Source of the DNA: Candidatus Benthortus lauensis
GTDB taxonomy: Archaea > Thermoproteota > Nitrososphaeria_A > Caldarchaeales > Wolframiiraptoraceae
DNA: 40,169 nucleotides
Assembly (NCBI GenBank): GCA_021650775.1
Contig: JAHSRM010000062.1
Coordinates: 1-40,169 of the forward strand
Direction of reading: 5' to 3'
Position numbers and translations under genes: made by a program. The notes beneath the pieces are model-generated. The model made no database searches, was not told the origin of the DNA, and was given only the letters and a program-made list of their open reading frames with translations. Positions within the stretch are counted from its first letter, which is position 1. Every line of letters starts with the position of its first letter. Positions 1 to 8,330 of the stretch are shown in pieces.

Positions 1-1034
1 CACTCCATGACCACCACCTTCCTTACAAGGCTTCCATGAACCTTCGCCCTATGGGTCTCAGCCACCCTAAATCCATGACTTTGGGCCAAGGCCTCCACAT
101 CATACTCCTCGGGAGAGGCCATCACAACCCTACCCCCATCGGCCAGCATGCTCCCCGCAACAGGCAGGAACTCCTCAATAAGGGTTAGGAAGGACCTCTC
201 CGGGACCACCGTGGAGCGGCCGTAGGGTGGGTCGGTTACGATTGCGTCGAAGGCCTTGCCCCTGAATATGGCTCTCCTTGCGTCCCCAACAATCATGTGC
301 TCCCGTCCCGGGCAGTAGTGCTTCAGGTTCCTGAGGCCTCCACGTGCAATCCATTCCTTAATCTCCACCCCGTAGGTCTCGTATCCTAGGAGGATGGCCT
401 CAATCATTATTCCACCTGTCCCTGCGAAGGGGTCGAGTATCCTGCCGCCAATCCTGGCCCTTGCGAGATTAACCATGCATCTGGAGAAGTCGGGCTGCAT
501 GGCCGAGGGCAGCGTGAAGGGCCTTCTCCCAGCGATCCTGTCCCTGAAGAAGTGCTTGGGCTTCGACGCCACTAGGAGTCCTACGTAGGTTTTCTCGGGG
601 TGGGAGATGAAGATTATTGTGTGGCTTGGGTTCCTGAGATTGACCCTTAGTCCAGGGATATTCCTGAGGACCAGCTCTCCTATCTCCTCCTCCACCCTAA
701 CCTTATCGATTGAGGCTCCCTGAACACGCTTCCCCCTCACCGCTATGGTCGAGTTCTCTGGGAGCAGCTGGGCGAGTAGGTCAAGGTTTACCGACTCGAT
801 GACCCGTTTCTCCTCTGTAGGCGACTCGCCTAGAAGCCTGGCTGAGAGCTTTGTGTATGCCGTCCTCTCCACAGCGGTCTTTGCCGATGTCTCATCCGTC
901 TCCGCCACTACTATCCTGCCGAGGGCCTCGGTGACCACGTGGCCTGGGTCTAGGAGCGTGAGGGTTGATTGGAGCTCCGCCTTGGGTAGGGTCTCATAGA
1001 TTCCTGAGAGGAGGAATATGTAGGCCTCACTCAT
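1..1034 (-). CDS. trmG10: tRNA (guanine-N2)-methyltransferase, Trm-G10/Trm11 family (3' end beyond window)
   Basis: The minus frame stays open from an ATG at 1034 to the window edge, about 344 codons, so only the last few residues can be missing. The C-terminal half is a class I SAM methyltransferase. A glycine-rich SAM loop (LDPFAGTGGI) precedes the catalytic motif IV TDPPYGR, whose Tyr is about residue 271. The N-terminal half has the size and position of a THUMP RNA-binding domain. This architecture is that of the archaeal enzymes that make m2G/m2,2G at position 10 of tRNA. The start overlaps the stop of prs by 4 nt (ATGA), so the two genes are probably co-transcribed. Other THUMP methyltransferases (G6, Trm14 type) are the main alternative. 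Confidence 0.87.
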   Translation of the reverse strand, partial: MSEAYIFLLSGIYETLPKAELQSTLTLLDPGHVVTEALGRIVVAETDETSAKTAVERTAYTKLSARLLGESPTEEKRVIESVNLDLLAQLLPENSTIAVRGKRVQGASIDKVRVEEEIGELVLRNIPGLRVNLRNPSHTIIFISHPEKTYVGLLVASKPKHFFRDRIAGRRPFTLPSAMQPDFSRCMVNLARARIGGRILDPFAGTGGIMIEAILLGYETYGVEIKEWIARGGLRNLKHYCPGREHMIVGDARRAIFRGKAFDAIVTDPPYGRSTVVPERSFLTLIEEFLPVAGSMLADGGRVVMASPEEYDVEALAQSHGFRVAETHRAKVHGSLVRKVVVME

Positions 1035-1897
1035 CTTGTAATTGCCTCTGAGAGGACCCCGGCGACCGTGAACTCGGCATACTCGTTGGGTATCGTGTCG
1101 GAGGCTATTATGCGCTCGGCTCCGGCGCCCATTATCTTGTCCTCCGCTCCCCTTACCAGCAGGGCGTGTATGCATGAGGCGTAGACCTTCTCGACCCCCA
1201 TCTGCTTCAGGGCCCTGACAACCTCGGCCATGGTTCCACCCGTGCTGATTATGTCGTCCACCACCACCGCCGTCTTGGCCGAGACCCTCCCCATGCTCAC
1301 CTCCACCTTCCCCGTCACCCTGTCTCTCCTGGACTCTGCCGCCGCATAGTCGGAGCCTAGGACCCTTGCAACCGCCTCAGCCATCTCCGAGCCCTTCTTC
1401 CCAACCGAGACTATGAGGGGCTTCTCCATCCCGAGTTCTAGGAGGTGTGCGGCCAGGGCTCCCTCGGCCCTCACGTTAATCAGGGGTATGGGGGACTCCG
1501 AGGCTATCCAGGGGGAGTGGATGTTCACCGTGTAGACCTTGTCGTATCCCGACTGCTTGATTAGGTGGAGGATTGTCAGGATGCTTACGGCCTCTCCCTC
1601 GAGGAAGCGTTTGTCCTGCCTCGCATAGGCAAGGTAGGGTGAGACCAGGGAGACCGTCCTGGCCCCCAGCTCCTTGGCGTTCCTCCCTATGAGGAAGGCT
1701 TGGATTAGGTGGCGGTCCTGGGGCGGGTGGGTTCCCTGTATGACCACCACGTCCTCGCCCTCCACGCTCCCGGGGAACCTGACGTAGCTCTCGCCGTCTG
1801 GGAAGAGCTTGTGCTCCACCTCCAGAACCTTGACGCCCAGAAGATTGGACATCTTGCGGGCCATCTCACGGCCTGCTGGTCCAGCAAGCAGCAACAT
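1031..1897 (-). CDS. prs: Ribose-phosphate pyrophosphokinase (PRPP synthetase)
   Basis: This 288-residue protein makes 5-phosphoribosyl-1-pyrophosphate from ribose 5-phosphate and ATP, feeding purine, pyrimidine, histidine and tryptophan synthesis. It has two phosphoribosyltransferase-type domains. The flexible-loop segment YARQDKRFLEGE is at residues 91-102, and the ribose-5-phosphate/PRPP-binding loop VVVDDIISTGGT is at 211-222. The length is typical of the short archaeal form, which lacks the C-terminal residues of bacterial enzymes. The ATG at 1897 lies about 31 nt from a TATA-like box at 1922-1936, so the message is probably leaderless. The stop overlaps the downstream methyltransferase start. 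Confidence 0.95.
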   Translation of the reverse strand: MLLLAGPAGREMARKMSNLLGVKVLEVEHKLFPDGESYVRFPGSVEGEDVVVIQGTHPPQDRHLIQAFLIGRNAKELGARTVSLVSPYLAYARQDKRFLEGEAVSILTILHLIKQSGYDKVYTVNIHSPWIASESPIPLINVRAEGALAAHLLELGMEKPLIVSVGKKGSEMAEAVARVLGSDYAAAESRRDRVTGKVEVSMGRVSAKTAVVVDDIISTGGTMAEVVRALKQMGVEKVYASCIHALLVRGAEDKIMGAGAERIIASDTIPNEYAEFTVAGVLSEAITR

Positions 1898-1921
1898 CGT
1901 TACCCCGAGTCTTCATCTGAG

Positions 1922-1936
1922 GATAAATATGTTTAT
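1922..1936 (-). promoter_or_regulatory. TATA-like box for prs
   Basis: An AT-rich block, near-palindromic (ATAAACATATTTAT on the minus strand), is centred about 31 nt upstream of the prs ATG. This is the spacing expected for a leaderless archaeal transcript. It sits next to the divergent phosphatase promoter at 1947-1956. Confidence 0.5.
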
Positions 1937-1946
1937 GGGTGTCTTG

Positions 1947-1956
1947 GTTTAATAGG
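1947..1956 (+). promoter_or_regulatory. TATA-like box (GTTTAATAGG) for the phosphatase gene
   Basis: GTTTAATAGG is centred about 28 nt upstream of the ATG at 1979, the leaderless spacing. Nearly the same decamer precedes the MoaD-like gene, the Xaa-Pro peptidase gene and the proteasome alpha gene. Confidence 0.5.
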
Positions 1957-1978
1957 AGGCGGCTTTGGGTGGCGTGGG

Positions 1979-2476
1979 ATGAGTTATCTCGGGGATTTCT
2001 ATCGGAGGGTTAGGGCCTTGGTCTCTGATAGGCCGAGCAACTTTGGGTGGCTTGACGATGATGTGGCTGGGTCGGGGAGGCCCGTGACCCCTGAGCAGGT
2101 CAGGTGGATTAGGGAGAGGGGGATAGACGTGATAATCTCGCTAACCGAGGAGCCTCTGCCGAGGGAATGGCTGGAGGAGGCCGGGATAAGATACCACCAC
2201 GAACCCATACCCGACCACTCGGTCCCAAGCCCAGAGAAGGTCGAGAGAATAGTCGGGAAGATTCTGGCCGAGATAAGGGAGGGGAGGAAGGTCCTGGTCC
2301 ACTGCGCCGCAGGGCTGGGCAGAACAGGAACCATACTAGCCTCATACCTAGTAGCACGCAAGGGACTAACACCGGAGGAGGCGATAAACCTAGTCAGGCA
2401 GAGGAGGCCAGGCTCAATAGAACCAGCCCAAGAATGGTCCGTGAAAGAATACTACAAACACACCAATAAAGACTAA
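1979..2476 (+). CDS. Small dual-specificity protein/polynucleotide phosphatase
   Basis: The 165-residue protein is a compact cysteine-dependent phosphatase. The signature loop HCAAGLGRTGT (HC-x5-R-T) lies in the second half, with the general-acid Asp probably in the PDHSVPS segment about 35 residues earlier. Its size matches the minimal archaeal dual-specificity phosphatases, which act on phospho-Ser/Thr/Tyr or RNA 5' ends; the substrate cannot be read from sequence. The frame is open further upstream, but only the ATG at 1979 fits both the domain boundary and the TATA box at 1947-1956. The codons change along the gene: T- and G-ending codons dominate the first half, while the last 60 or so codons have almost no T-ending codon. 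Confidence 0.85.
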   Translation: MSYLGDFYRRVRALVSDRPSNFGWLDDDVAGSGRPVTPEQVRWIRERGIDVIISLTEEPLPREWLEEAGIRYHHEPIPDHSVPSPEKVERIVGKILAEIREGRKVLVHCAAGLGRTGTILASYLVARKGLTPEEAINLVRQRRPGSIEPAQEWSVKEYYKHTNKD

Positions 2477-2528
2477 TTAACTCGTCACACAGAGCCTAAA
2501 GTGAAGGCATGTCTTGAATCCTGAAAAA

Positions 2529-3239
2529 CTATATGGTGTTTAAAGCTATCTTTGTTATCGTGTTTAGCGCTCTCTTCCTAGCCTTTACAGCTTCCTCCTT
2601 TCTGCTGATTACATCATAGTATTTGTTGTCGCTTATGTATATGAGTGCGAATGCCTTTATCCCAAGCTTTCTAGCGTAGTAAATATAGGATGCAAGCTCC
2701 ATTTCGACGCCCAGTATATCGTCCCTATCTTCAAACATTTTTCTTAAATGTTTGATTTCATGTAATACGCAAGGCACGGACATTATCTTGCCTTTAGTAT
2801 AATTTATCCCCATTTCATTCATCTTCTTGGCTAAGAAATCCACGATTTCACGGCTACATTTAATGCTCTCCACCTCTGTGTTATCGATGATTACTGGCCC
2901 GCTTCTTTCAATAACCTCTATGGGGAGTATTATGGTTCCGATTGGAAGATATTTTCCGCCAGCCGACCCTATGAAGAACGTATTCCTAACTCCTCCATCA
3001 CGTAATATGTGGAGTGCTTCCATCATGAAGGCTCCTCCATATACGTTGAAGAGTATTAGATATTCACGGCCATTCTTTTGGGCGTAGACGTATCTTACCC
3101 AGTAGCCCTTGACCCTACCCCATTTATCGAAGTGTCTCCATACAATCTTCTTTCTGGATGGTAGATAGGCGCCAGCATATATAATGCATCTAGCTGGAAG
3201 TTTATCCCTACCAAATATCAATTTACTGTATCTCCCCAT
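2529..3239 (-). CDS. Nucleoside phosphorylase family protein (PNP/UDP superfamily)
   Basis: The 236-residue protein carries the marks of the PNP/uridine phosphorylase superfamily: a glycine-rich phosphate-binding segment (FFIGSAGG), and the late motif GVEMELASYIYYARKLG followed by a short strand ending in SD, which supplies the ribose-binding Met-Glu and the base-contacting Asp region. Members split nucleosides with phosphate in purine or pyrimidine salvage, or act as MTA or AMP nucleosidases; the substrate is not clear here. The gene stands alone between convergent and tandem neighbours. It is clearly more AT-rich than the genes on both sides, which suggests later acquisition. Confidence 0.72.
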   Translation of the reverse strand: MGRYSKLIFGRDKLPARCIIYAGAYLPSRKKIVWRHFDKWGRVKGYWVRYVYAQKNGREYLILFNVYGGAFMMEALHILRDGGVRNTFFIGSAGGKYLPIGTIILPIEVIERSGPVIIDNTEVESIKCSREIVDFLAKKMNEMGINYTKGKIMSVPCVLHEIKHLRKMFEDRDDILGVEMELASYIYYARKLGIKAFALIYISDNKYYDVISRKEEAVKARKRALNTITKIALNTI

Positions 3240-3274
3240 TTAAACCACCAAGCGAATATTAGATAACAAGGTTA

Positions 3275-3287
3275 GATTTTAATATCC
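3275..3287 (-). promoter_or_regulatory. TATA-like box for the nucleoside phosphorylase gene
   Basis: GGATATTAAAATC on the minus strand is centred about 42 nt upstream of the ATG at 3239. It is the only obvious box in the 113-nt gap between this gene and hel308. Confidence 0.4.
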
Positions 3288-3352
3288 TTTGCATGATGAT
3301 TCTTCTCTTGACATATTGTGTTGGGATGAGGAATCATTTAAGCGAGCCTAGT

Positions 3353-5485
3353 TTATTGTTGGAGTTGTTTGAGTATTTTCTCGGCTAGTTTCTCTCCTAT
3401 TCCTGTTATCTTGATTAGTTCTTGTTTGGTTGCTTTTCTTAGTTTCTCTGGGGTGGTGTATCCTGCTCGGTGGAGTTGCCTGGCCCTGACTCTCCCTATT
3501 CCGTGGAGTTTTACGAGGGGTAGTAGCTCTTCCCTGACTCCGTGTCTTAGTCTCTCGCTGAGGGTTTGGAGGGGTTTGACGAGTTCTCCGTGGCCTGTTA
3601 TGAGGGCTATCTGGGAGGCTGCGTATGCTATCCAGCTTGCCCGCTCCCTCAGGGCCGCCATGTCCCCTGGCTCGACCCCGAACCTATCGTATAGCTCGGA
3701 CTCCTGCGCCTCCTCTATCCAGGCCTCGAGGACCAGGGCCTTCCTCACCGCCTCCATGTAGTCCTCATACTCCTCGTCCCCAGGCTCGGGTGGAAGCCTC
3801 ATGAGTCCTCCTCTTACCTCCAGCTCCTTCTCGAGTGTCAGGGGGCTGAGCTTCTTCATGGGTATGCTTGGGATGTCCGGGGTCATGGAGATGGCGTGTA
3901 GGAGGCCGAAGACGCTGACATCTCCCTCCCTCTCCCCGAATAGCTGGGTTAGGGTCAAGGCGGTTAGGGGGTCTATGTAGAGTTGGGCGACACGCCTCCC
4001 AAGCCTCGTGGCCTCAATCCGCCCATCCCTCTCCGAGATTAGCTCCGCCCCCCTGAGGAAGCCCAGGGCCTCCCACACAAGCCCCTCGATGACGTGGCCG
4101 CCGTAAACGTGGGCGAGAAACGTTCCCTCGAAGAACCCCATTATCTCGCTCAGCGTATGGGCCTCGCCCATAGCCACAAGGGCCAGGACATGGAACCTTA
4201 GATGCCTCTCGGAGGCAAGCTTGGAGGAGACCCTCTCAGGCTCACCCCTAACATACTTATCCATGATGTATTCCTTCTCATCCCTCCTCCTCGCTATGGC
4301 CAGCGCATACCCAACCTCATCGTAGCCAGGCCTCCCAGCCCTACCACAGAACTGCTTATACTCTAGGATGGGGATTGGGAGATAGCCCCTGCCCGGGACG
4401 TATCTACGAACCTCTGTTATTAGGACGAGCCTCGCCGGGAGGTTCACGCCTGCTGCTAAGGTCGGCGTGGCCACCAGGGCCTTGAGAACCCTGCTCCTAA
4501 ATGCTTCCTCGATTATCCGCCTCTGGTTGTATGAGAGGCCTGCGTGGTGGAATGCGGCGCCCATGGAGAGCAGTGTTGCCAGCTTCTCGGTGAACCCGCT
4601 CCGCTCCTCCGCCAAAAGCTCCCCAGCATACATCTCGAGCCTCTCCCTGTCTCCGGTTAGTTGGAGCCTACCCGAGAGGGCTTGGGCTATCTTGGCAGCA
4701 TACTGCTCGGCCTTCTTCCTAGTTGAGGCGAAGACCAGGGCCTGGCCTCCCTCCGCCACCGTGTTGAGGACTGCGTTCACCATAACGTTCCTATCCATTA
4801 TGGGTAGCTCCACCCTCTCACCGTCGGAGAACTCTATCACGTTGTCCACTAGGACGCCCTCACGGAGGGGGACAGGCCTCCAATCCGAGACCACGGCGAT
4901 CCCGCCCAGCCACTCAGCAATCTCCCAAGCATTACTCACGGTGGCGCTCAGCCCTATTACCTGCGCCCTCGGGAGCCTCCTCCTAAGCCTTGTCGCAACC
5001 ATCTCCAAGGTGGGGCCCCTATCCTGGTCTCCGAGCACGTGGAGTTCGTCGAGGATTACTAGGGTCAGGTCCTCCATCCACTTGGCCCCATGCCTCAGGA
5101 GGCTGTCGGCCTTCTCGTTCGTGGCCACTATGATGTCATAGTTCGCCAGCCATGGGTCGCTTGAGTCATAGTCTCCCGTCGAGGCCGCAGCCCTATACCC
5201 TGTCCCCCTACACAGGGTCTCCTCTATGTCGGTGAGCTTCTCGGAGGCAAGGGCACGCAGGGGGACGAGGTATAGTATCTTTCCTCCTTCCTCGAGGTGC
5301 CTGGCGGCGGCCATCAGGGCCAGGAGGGTCTTCCCCGAGGCCGTTGGGGTCGCCACTATCATGTTCCGGCCATCCAGTATGCCCTCCCTTACCGCCTCCT
5401 CCTGCGGTGGATAAAGGCTCGTTATCCCTAGCCTTGATAGGTTCTGCTTCAGGAATTGGGGTATGCTTAGCTCCTCTATCCTCAA
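3353..5485 (-). CDS. hel308: ATP-dependent DNA helicase Hel308
   Basis: This 710-residue superfamily 2 (Ski2-like) 3'-5' helicase acts at stalled replication forks. Motif I (ATPTASGKT, about 45-53), motif II DELH (145-148), motif III (GLSATVSN), a late motif IVa/V block (VATPTLAAGVNLPAR) and motif VI (QFCGRAGRPG) are all intact. A winged-helix and ratchet region follows. The last 55 residues hold two helix-hairpin-helix units, around HGIGRVRARQL and TGIGEKLAEKI, as in domain 5 of archaeal Hel308. It starts 12 nt after the mcm stop and is the last gene of a gins-mcm-hel308 run. The final 60 or so codons contain no T-ending codon, unlike the rest of the gene. Confidence 0.96.
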   Translation of the reverse strand: MRIEELSIPQFLKQNLSRLGITSLYPPQEEAVREGILDGRNMIVATPTASGKTLLALMAAARHLEEGGKILYLVPLRALASEKLTDIEETLCRGTGYRAAASTGDYDSSDPWLANYDIIVATNEKADSLLRHGAKWMEDLTLVILDELHVLGDQDRGPTLEMVATRLRRRLPRAQVIGLSATVSNAWEIAEWLGGIAVVSDWRPVPLREGVLVDNVIEFSDGERVELPIMDRNVMVNAVLNTVAEGGQALVFASTRKKAEQYAAKIAQALSGRLQLTGDRERLEMYAGELLAEERSGFTEKLATLLSMGAAFHHAGLSYNQRRIIEEAFRSRVLKALVATPTLAAGVNLPARLVLITEVRRYVPGRGYLPIPILEYKQFCGRAGRPGYDEVGYALAIARRRDEKEYIMDKYVRGEPERVSSKLASERHLRFHVLALVAMGEAHTLSEIMGFFEGTFLAHVYGGHVIEGLVWEALGFLRGAELISERDGRIEATRLGRRVAQLYIDPLTALTLTQLFGEREGDVSVFGLLHAISMTPDIPSIPMKKLSPLTLEKELEVRGGLMRLPPEPGDEEYEDYMEAVRKALVLEAWIEEAQESELYDRFGVEPGDMAALRERASWIAYAASQIALITGHGELVKPLQTLSERLRHGVREELLPLVKLHGIGRVRARQLHRAGYTTPEKLRKATKQELIKITGIGEKLAEKILKQLQQ

Positions 5486-5497
5486 TTCTGGGGCACC

Positions 5498-7519
5498 TCA
5501 GGTGAGGCGGTAGACCCCGGGCTTGGGTGTGAAGACCTTCCCCTCGTTTAGGAGCCTGTTCAGGAGCTTGGATATCTCGTCCTCGCTTAGCCCCTGCTCC
5601 TTCAAGGCCTCCTTCAGCTCCTCGTCCTCAGCGAAGCCCTTCTGCTCCTGGAACTCCTTAATCGTCTTGATGACTATCGAGAACTTGTCCCTCATGCTCT
5701 TCGGCTTCCCTGTCAGTATAACGTCTATGTCGGGCTTACCCGTCTCTATATCCACCCCAACCTCCGCAAGACTCTTCTTCATCAGCTCGATGACGTCCAG
5801 GACATCCTCCTCGGTCACGTATTCCCTTAGGGCCGCCCTCGCCCTCGCCTCCGCCAGCCGTATAAGCGACTCCAGCTGCCTGGCCGTGATGGTTATGGTG
5901 GAGGTCTGCTGATACATGCCCCTCATCTTGAGGTAGAAGTCCTCTATCAGCTTGGCGGCACGGGGCGTAAGCTCGGGGTTAATCCTCTTGGCGTAGGCTA
6001 TGTATTTCCTGAGTATCTCGGGCTTTATTGGGGGCGAGATTGAGGTTGGGGACTTGGATTGGAGGCCGAGTATGTGGGAGGCGACTAGGCGGTCCTGCTC
6101 TGGCTCGGGCCTATCCTTGAGCACGAAGATTAGGTCGAACCTTGAGAGGATTGTTATCGGCAGGTTCACGTTGTCTGTGAAGGGCTGGTAGTCGTCGTAT
6201 CTCCCGAGGACGGGGTTTGCAGCCGCCAGAACCGATGTCCTTGCGTTGAGTGTGGCCACTATCCCGCCCTTGGCTATGCTTACGGTCTGCTGGGCCATGG
6301 CCTCATGTATGGCAACCCTGTCCTCAGGCCTCATCTTATCAATCTCATCTATGCAGCATACACCCATGTCTGCGAGAACCAGGGCCCCTGCCTCCAGCAT
6401 CATGCCCCCGCCCTTGTCCCTGACAACGGCTGCCGTGAGGCCTGCGGCGGTCGAGCCTCTCCCAGATGTGTATAGTCCTCTTGGGGCTATGGCCGCAGCG
6501 TATCTTAGTAGCTGGCTCTTCCCTACCCCGGGGTCTCCCACTAGGAGTATGTGTATGTCTCCTCTAACCTTCACGCCGTCTGGGAATGTCTTGGTCCTGC
6601 CTCCGAAGAGTAGTAGCATTATAGCCTTCTTGATGTGGTCGAGTCCGTAGATGCTTGGGGCTATGCTCTGGGCGAGCTTCTCATGGATGTCGGGGTCCCG
6701 GGCCATCTCCTGGAAGAGCCTCTCCTCCTCGGGCGTAATCTGGAGGGACTCGGGCTCCTTGCTGGCGGTCTCGATGCTGAGGGCGTCCAGATACATCCGG
6801 GAGGTCTTCAGCGGGGTCTCTCCTCCACGCTCCTGGATAGCGTATAGGACCCCTGTCACTATCACCCTGTCTCCGGGCCTCGCCTTATCCACTATGTCTC
6901 CTCTCAGGCCAACGTCTATCACCCTCGGCAGCTGGCCTGGTGGCAGGTCTTCGGGCTTCTCCTGGACCCCGACCAGCTGGTAGTCGTAGTATTCGCTCTT
7001 CTCCTCGACCAGGTCGAACCTCGACTTTCTTCCACGGCAGGTTGGGCTGTTGCATCTCTCGGGGAGCTTGATTCTCTGGGAGTCCTGCTCCACCCTATAC
7101 TCCGCTCCACAGCTCCTGCACCTGAAGACCCCCACCCTGAGTATGGGCTTAATCGCACTGGCCCTAACCATTATACCGTCTATAGCTATGAGCTTCCTGA
7201 GATGTATGCTCCTGACATCCCTGATTAGGAGCTTCTCGGGAAGGTTGTATATCCTGGCCTTGAACTCGCCTATCTTCTCGGCATACTCGGGGTCCTCTAC
7301 CTGGAGTTGGCGGTAGGCTGCACGGTCGAGGATGGGTAGATACTTGAGGGGCTCCTCCACTATCCTGTGGCTAAGCTCCTCGTCGAAGGCTATTAGGTCG
7401 CTGTGGTCCACCATAACGGACCCGTGGCCCTGTGCAGCAGCCCTGGCTATCAGGGCCCTATACTTCTCCTGCTTGAAGAAGAGCATGAACCTGCCCTCTA
7501 CGTCCTTCTCCACGCTCAC
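5498..7519 (-). CDS. mcm: Replicative helicase MCM
   Basis: The 673-residue protein is the archaeal replicative DNA helicase. The N-terminal domain has a zinc site (C134, C137, C156, C161). The AAA+ domain has Walker A GDPGVGKSQ (328-336), Walker B CCIDEIDK (388-395) and the arginine-finger segment SRFDLIFVL. A C-terminal winged helix ends the protein. The start is a GTG at 7519 overlapping the GINS stop by 4 nt (GTGA), so the two are translationally coupled. In Thermoproteota a GINS gene next to mcm is a common arrangement and links two parts of the CMG-like helicase complex. Confidence 0.97.
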   Translation of the reverse strand: MSVEKDVEGRFMLFFKQEKYRALIARAAAQGHGSVMVDHSDLIAFDEELSHRIVEEPLKYLPILDRAAYRQLQVEDPEYAEKIGEFKARIYNLPEKLLIRDVRSIHLRKLIAIDGIMVRASAIKPILRVGVFRCRSCGAEYRVEQDSQRIKLPERCNSPTCRGRKSRFDLVEEKSEYYDYQLVGVQEKPEDLPPGQLPRVIDVGLRGDIVDKARPGDRVIVTGVLYAIQERGGETPLKTSRMYLDALSIETASKEPESLQITPEEERLFQEMARDPDIHEKLAQSIAPSIYGLDHIKKAIMLLLFGGRTKTFPDGVKVRGDIHILLVGDPGVGKSQLLRYAAAIAPRGLYTSGRGSTAAGLTAAVVRDKGGGMMLEAGALVLADMGVCCIDEIDKMRPEDRVAIHEAMAQQTVSIAKGGIVATLNARTSVLAAANPVLGRYDDYQPFTDNVNLPITILSRFDLIFVLKDRPEPEQDRLVASHILGLQSKSPTSISPPIKPEILRKYIAYAKRINPELTPRAAKLIEDFYLKMRGMYQQTSTITITARQLESLIRLAEARARAALREYVTEEDVLDVIELMKKSLAEVGVDIETGKPDIDVILTGKPKSMRDKFSIVIKTIKEFQEQKGFAEDEELKEALKEQGLSEDEISKLLNRLLNEGKVFTPKPGVYRLT

Positions 7520-8040
7520 CTCCCCTCACCTCCGGGGGCTATGAACCTCATCCACTCGTCTATGATTGCGAGGATTGCCTGGTAGAGCGCCTCCTCCTCC
7601 CTCGTCAGGTTCTCTATCATGTTCGGCGAGACCCTCTTGGACGCCAGGTTTAGGAGCTTCCTGAGCCTAAGGCTGTAGATGTCCTTGACCACCTCCAGCA
7701 ACCCGTCCTGACCCGACGCCTCCTCCCTTACCCTGAGGTAGAGGTATTGGGGGATGGGCTGGAGTTCCCCCGGGTTGTTCCTCTCCCTCCACTCGAGCTG
7801 GAGGATGTTCCTCTGCTCTAGAACCCTTTCACCCGGCTCTGCTACTCCTGCCTCCTCAAGCCTCCTCCCAACCCATCTCTGGACCTTGAGCGTTGAGCCT
7901 GACCTAAGGTTCTCGAAGACCTGGCCCAGTATGCTCAGCCTCTGTATGTCCCGTGTCAAGACTACCTGGGACTCCGAGTTCTCATACTCGGTCTCCACAT
8001 CCCGTAGAACCCTCCTGAAGACCTCTGCCACCGCCTCCAT
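7516..8040 (-). CDS. gins23: GINS complex subunit, Gins23-like
   Basis: A 174-residue protein directly upstream of, and overlapping, mcm. The N-terminal part looks like the small GINS B domain: a stretch ending in RSGSTLKVQRWVGRRLEEAG resembles the Gly-x-x-hydrophobic-x-x-Trp-hydrophobic pattern of Gins23. The rest is helical, like the A domain (IYSLRLRKLLNLASK...NLTREEEALYQAI). B-then-A order points to Gins23 rather than Gins51. Archaeal GINS bridges MCM with GAN/Cdc45 and primase. A TATA box at 8070-8080 drives what looks like a gins-mcm-hel308 operon. Family assignment is firm from context and helical motifs; the subtype is an inference. Confidence 0.78.
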   Translation of the reverse strand: MEAVAEVFRRVLRDVETEYENSESQVVLTRDIQRLSILGQVFENLRSGSTLKVQRWVGRRLEEAGVAEPGERVLEQRNILQLEWRERNNPGELQPIPQYLYLRVREEASGQDGLLEVVKDIYSLRLRKLLNLASKRVSPNMIENLTREEEALYQAILAIIDEWMRFIAPGGEGR

Positions 8041-8069
8041 ACAGGCTCCACCGAGCCAGGTGGCCAGAC

Positions 8070-8080
8070 ATTATTTATCC
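8070..8080 (-). promoter_or_regulatory. TATA box of the gins-mcm-hel308 operon
   Basis: GGATAAATAAT on the minus strand is centred about 35 nt upstream of the GINS ATG at 8040. This fits transcription starting at or just before the start codon. Confidence 0.55.
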
Positions 8081-8150
8081 TCACAGGACTCTCCCGAAAG
8101 TGCGGCAGACCTCCACAATACCCGGAGACATACCCCCAGAACCCCATAAG

Positions 8151-8160
8151 GCAAAAATAC
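8151..8160 (+). promoter_or_regulatory. TATA-like box of tRNA-Gly
   Basis: GCAAAAATAC is centred about 29 nt upstream of the first base of the tRNA, the usual TATA spacing for archaeal tRNA genes. Confidence 0.45.
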
Positions 8161-8183
8161 ACCCAAGACCCAGAGAGTAGCAG

Positions 8184-8259
<76 letters not shown>

Positions 8260-8264
8260 TTTTT
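8260..8264 (+). terminator. Oligo-T terminator after tRNA-Gly
   Basis: Five consecutive T start 2 nt after the tRNA discriminator base. This is the usual intrinsic stop for archaeal RNA polymerase. Confidence 0.5.
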
Positions 8265-8293
8265 GGCCATGTTTAGTTTCGGGGGGGTCTTTA

Positions 8294-8304
8294 GGTTTTA
8301 TTAG
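8294..8304 (+). promoter_or_regulatory. TATA-like box of cdc6/orc1
   Basis: GGTTTTATTAG is centred about 32 nt upstream of the ATG at 8331 but only 17 nt before the ATG at 8316. The spacing supports the downstream start. A run of seven G lies just before it at 8281-8287 (see findings). Confidence 0.4.
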
Positions 8305-8330
8305 TCTGGTTTGGGATGTCTCTTCGGGTG

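Noticed and set aside
1709-1978. Extended N-terminus of the phosphatase
   Set aside because: It overlaps prs antisense and precedes the likely promoter; the domain begins at the ATG at 1979.
3293-3352. Possible C/D-box small RNA (ATGATGA near 3293)
   Set aside because: A C-box-like heptamer is present, but I found no CTGA D box at a suitable distance and no D'/C' pair.
4467-5141. A 224-codon open frame on the plus strand opposite hel308
   Set aside because: It is exactly antisense to the conserved helicase core, has Ser/Leu-rich shadow composition and no recognisable motif.
7050-7316. Plus-strand open frame opposite mcm
   Set aside because: It is antisense to the zinc-site region of MCM and has no family features; other plus frames over mcm are shadows as well.
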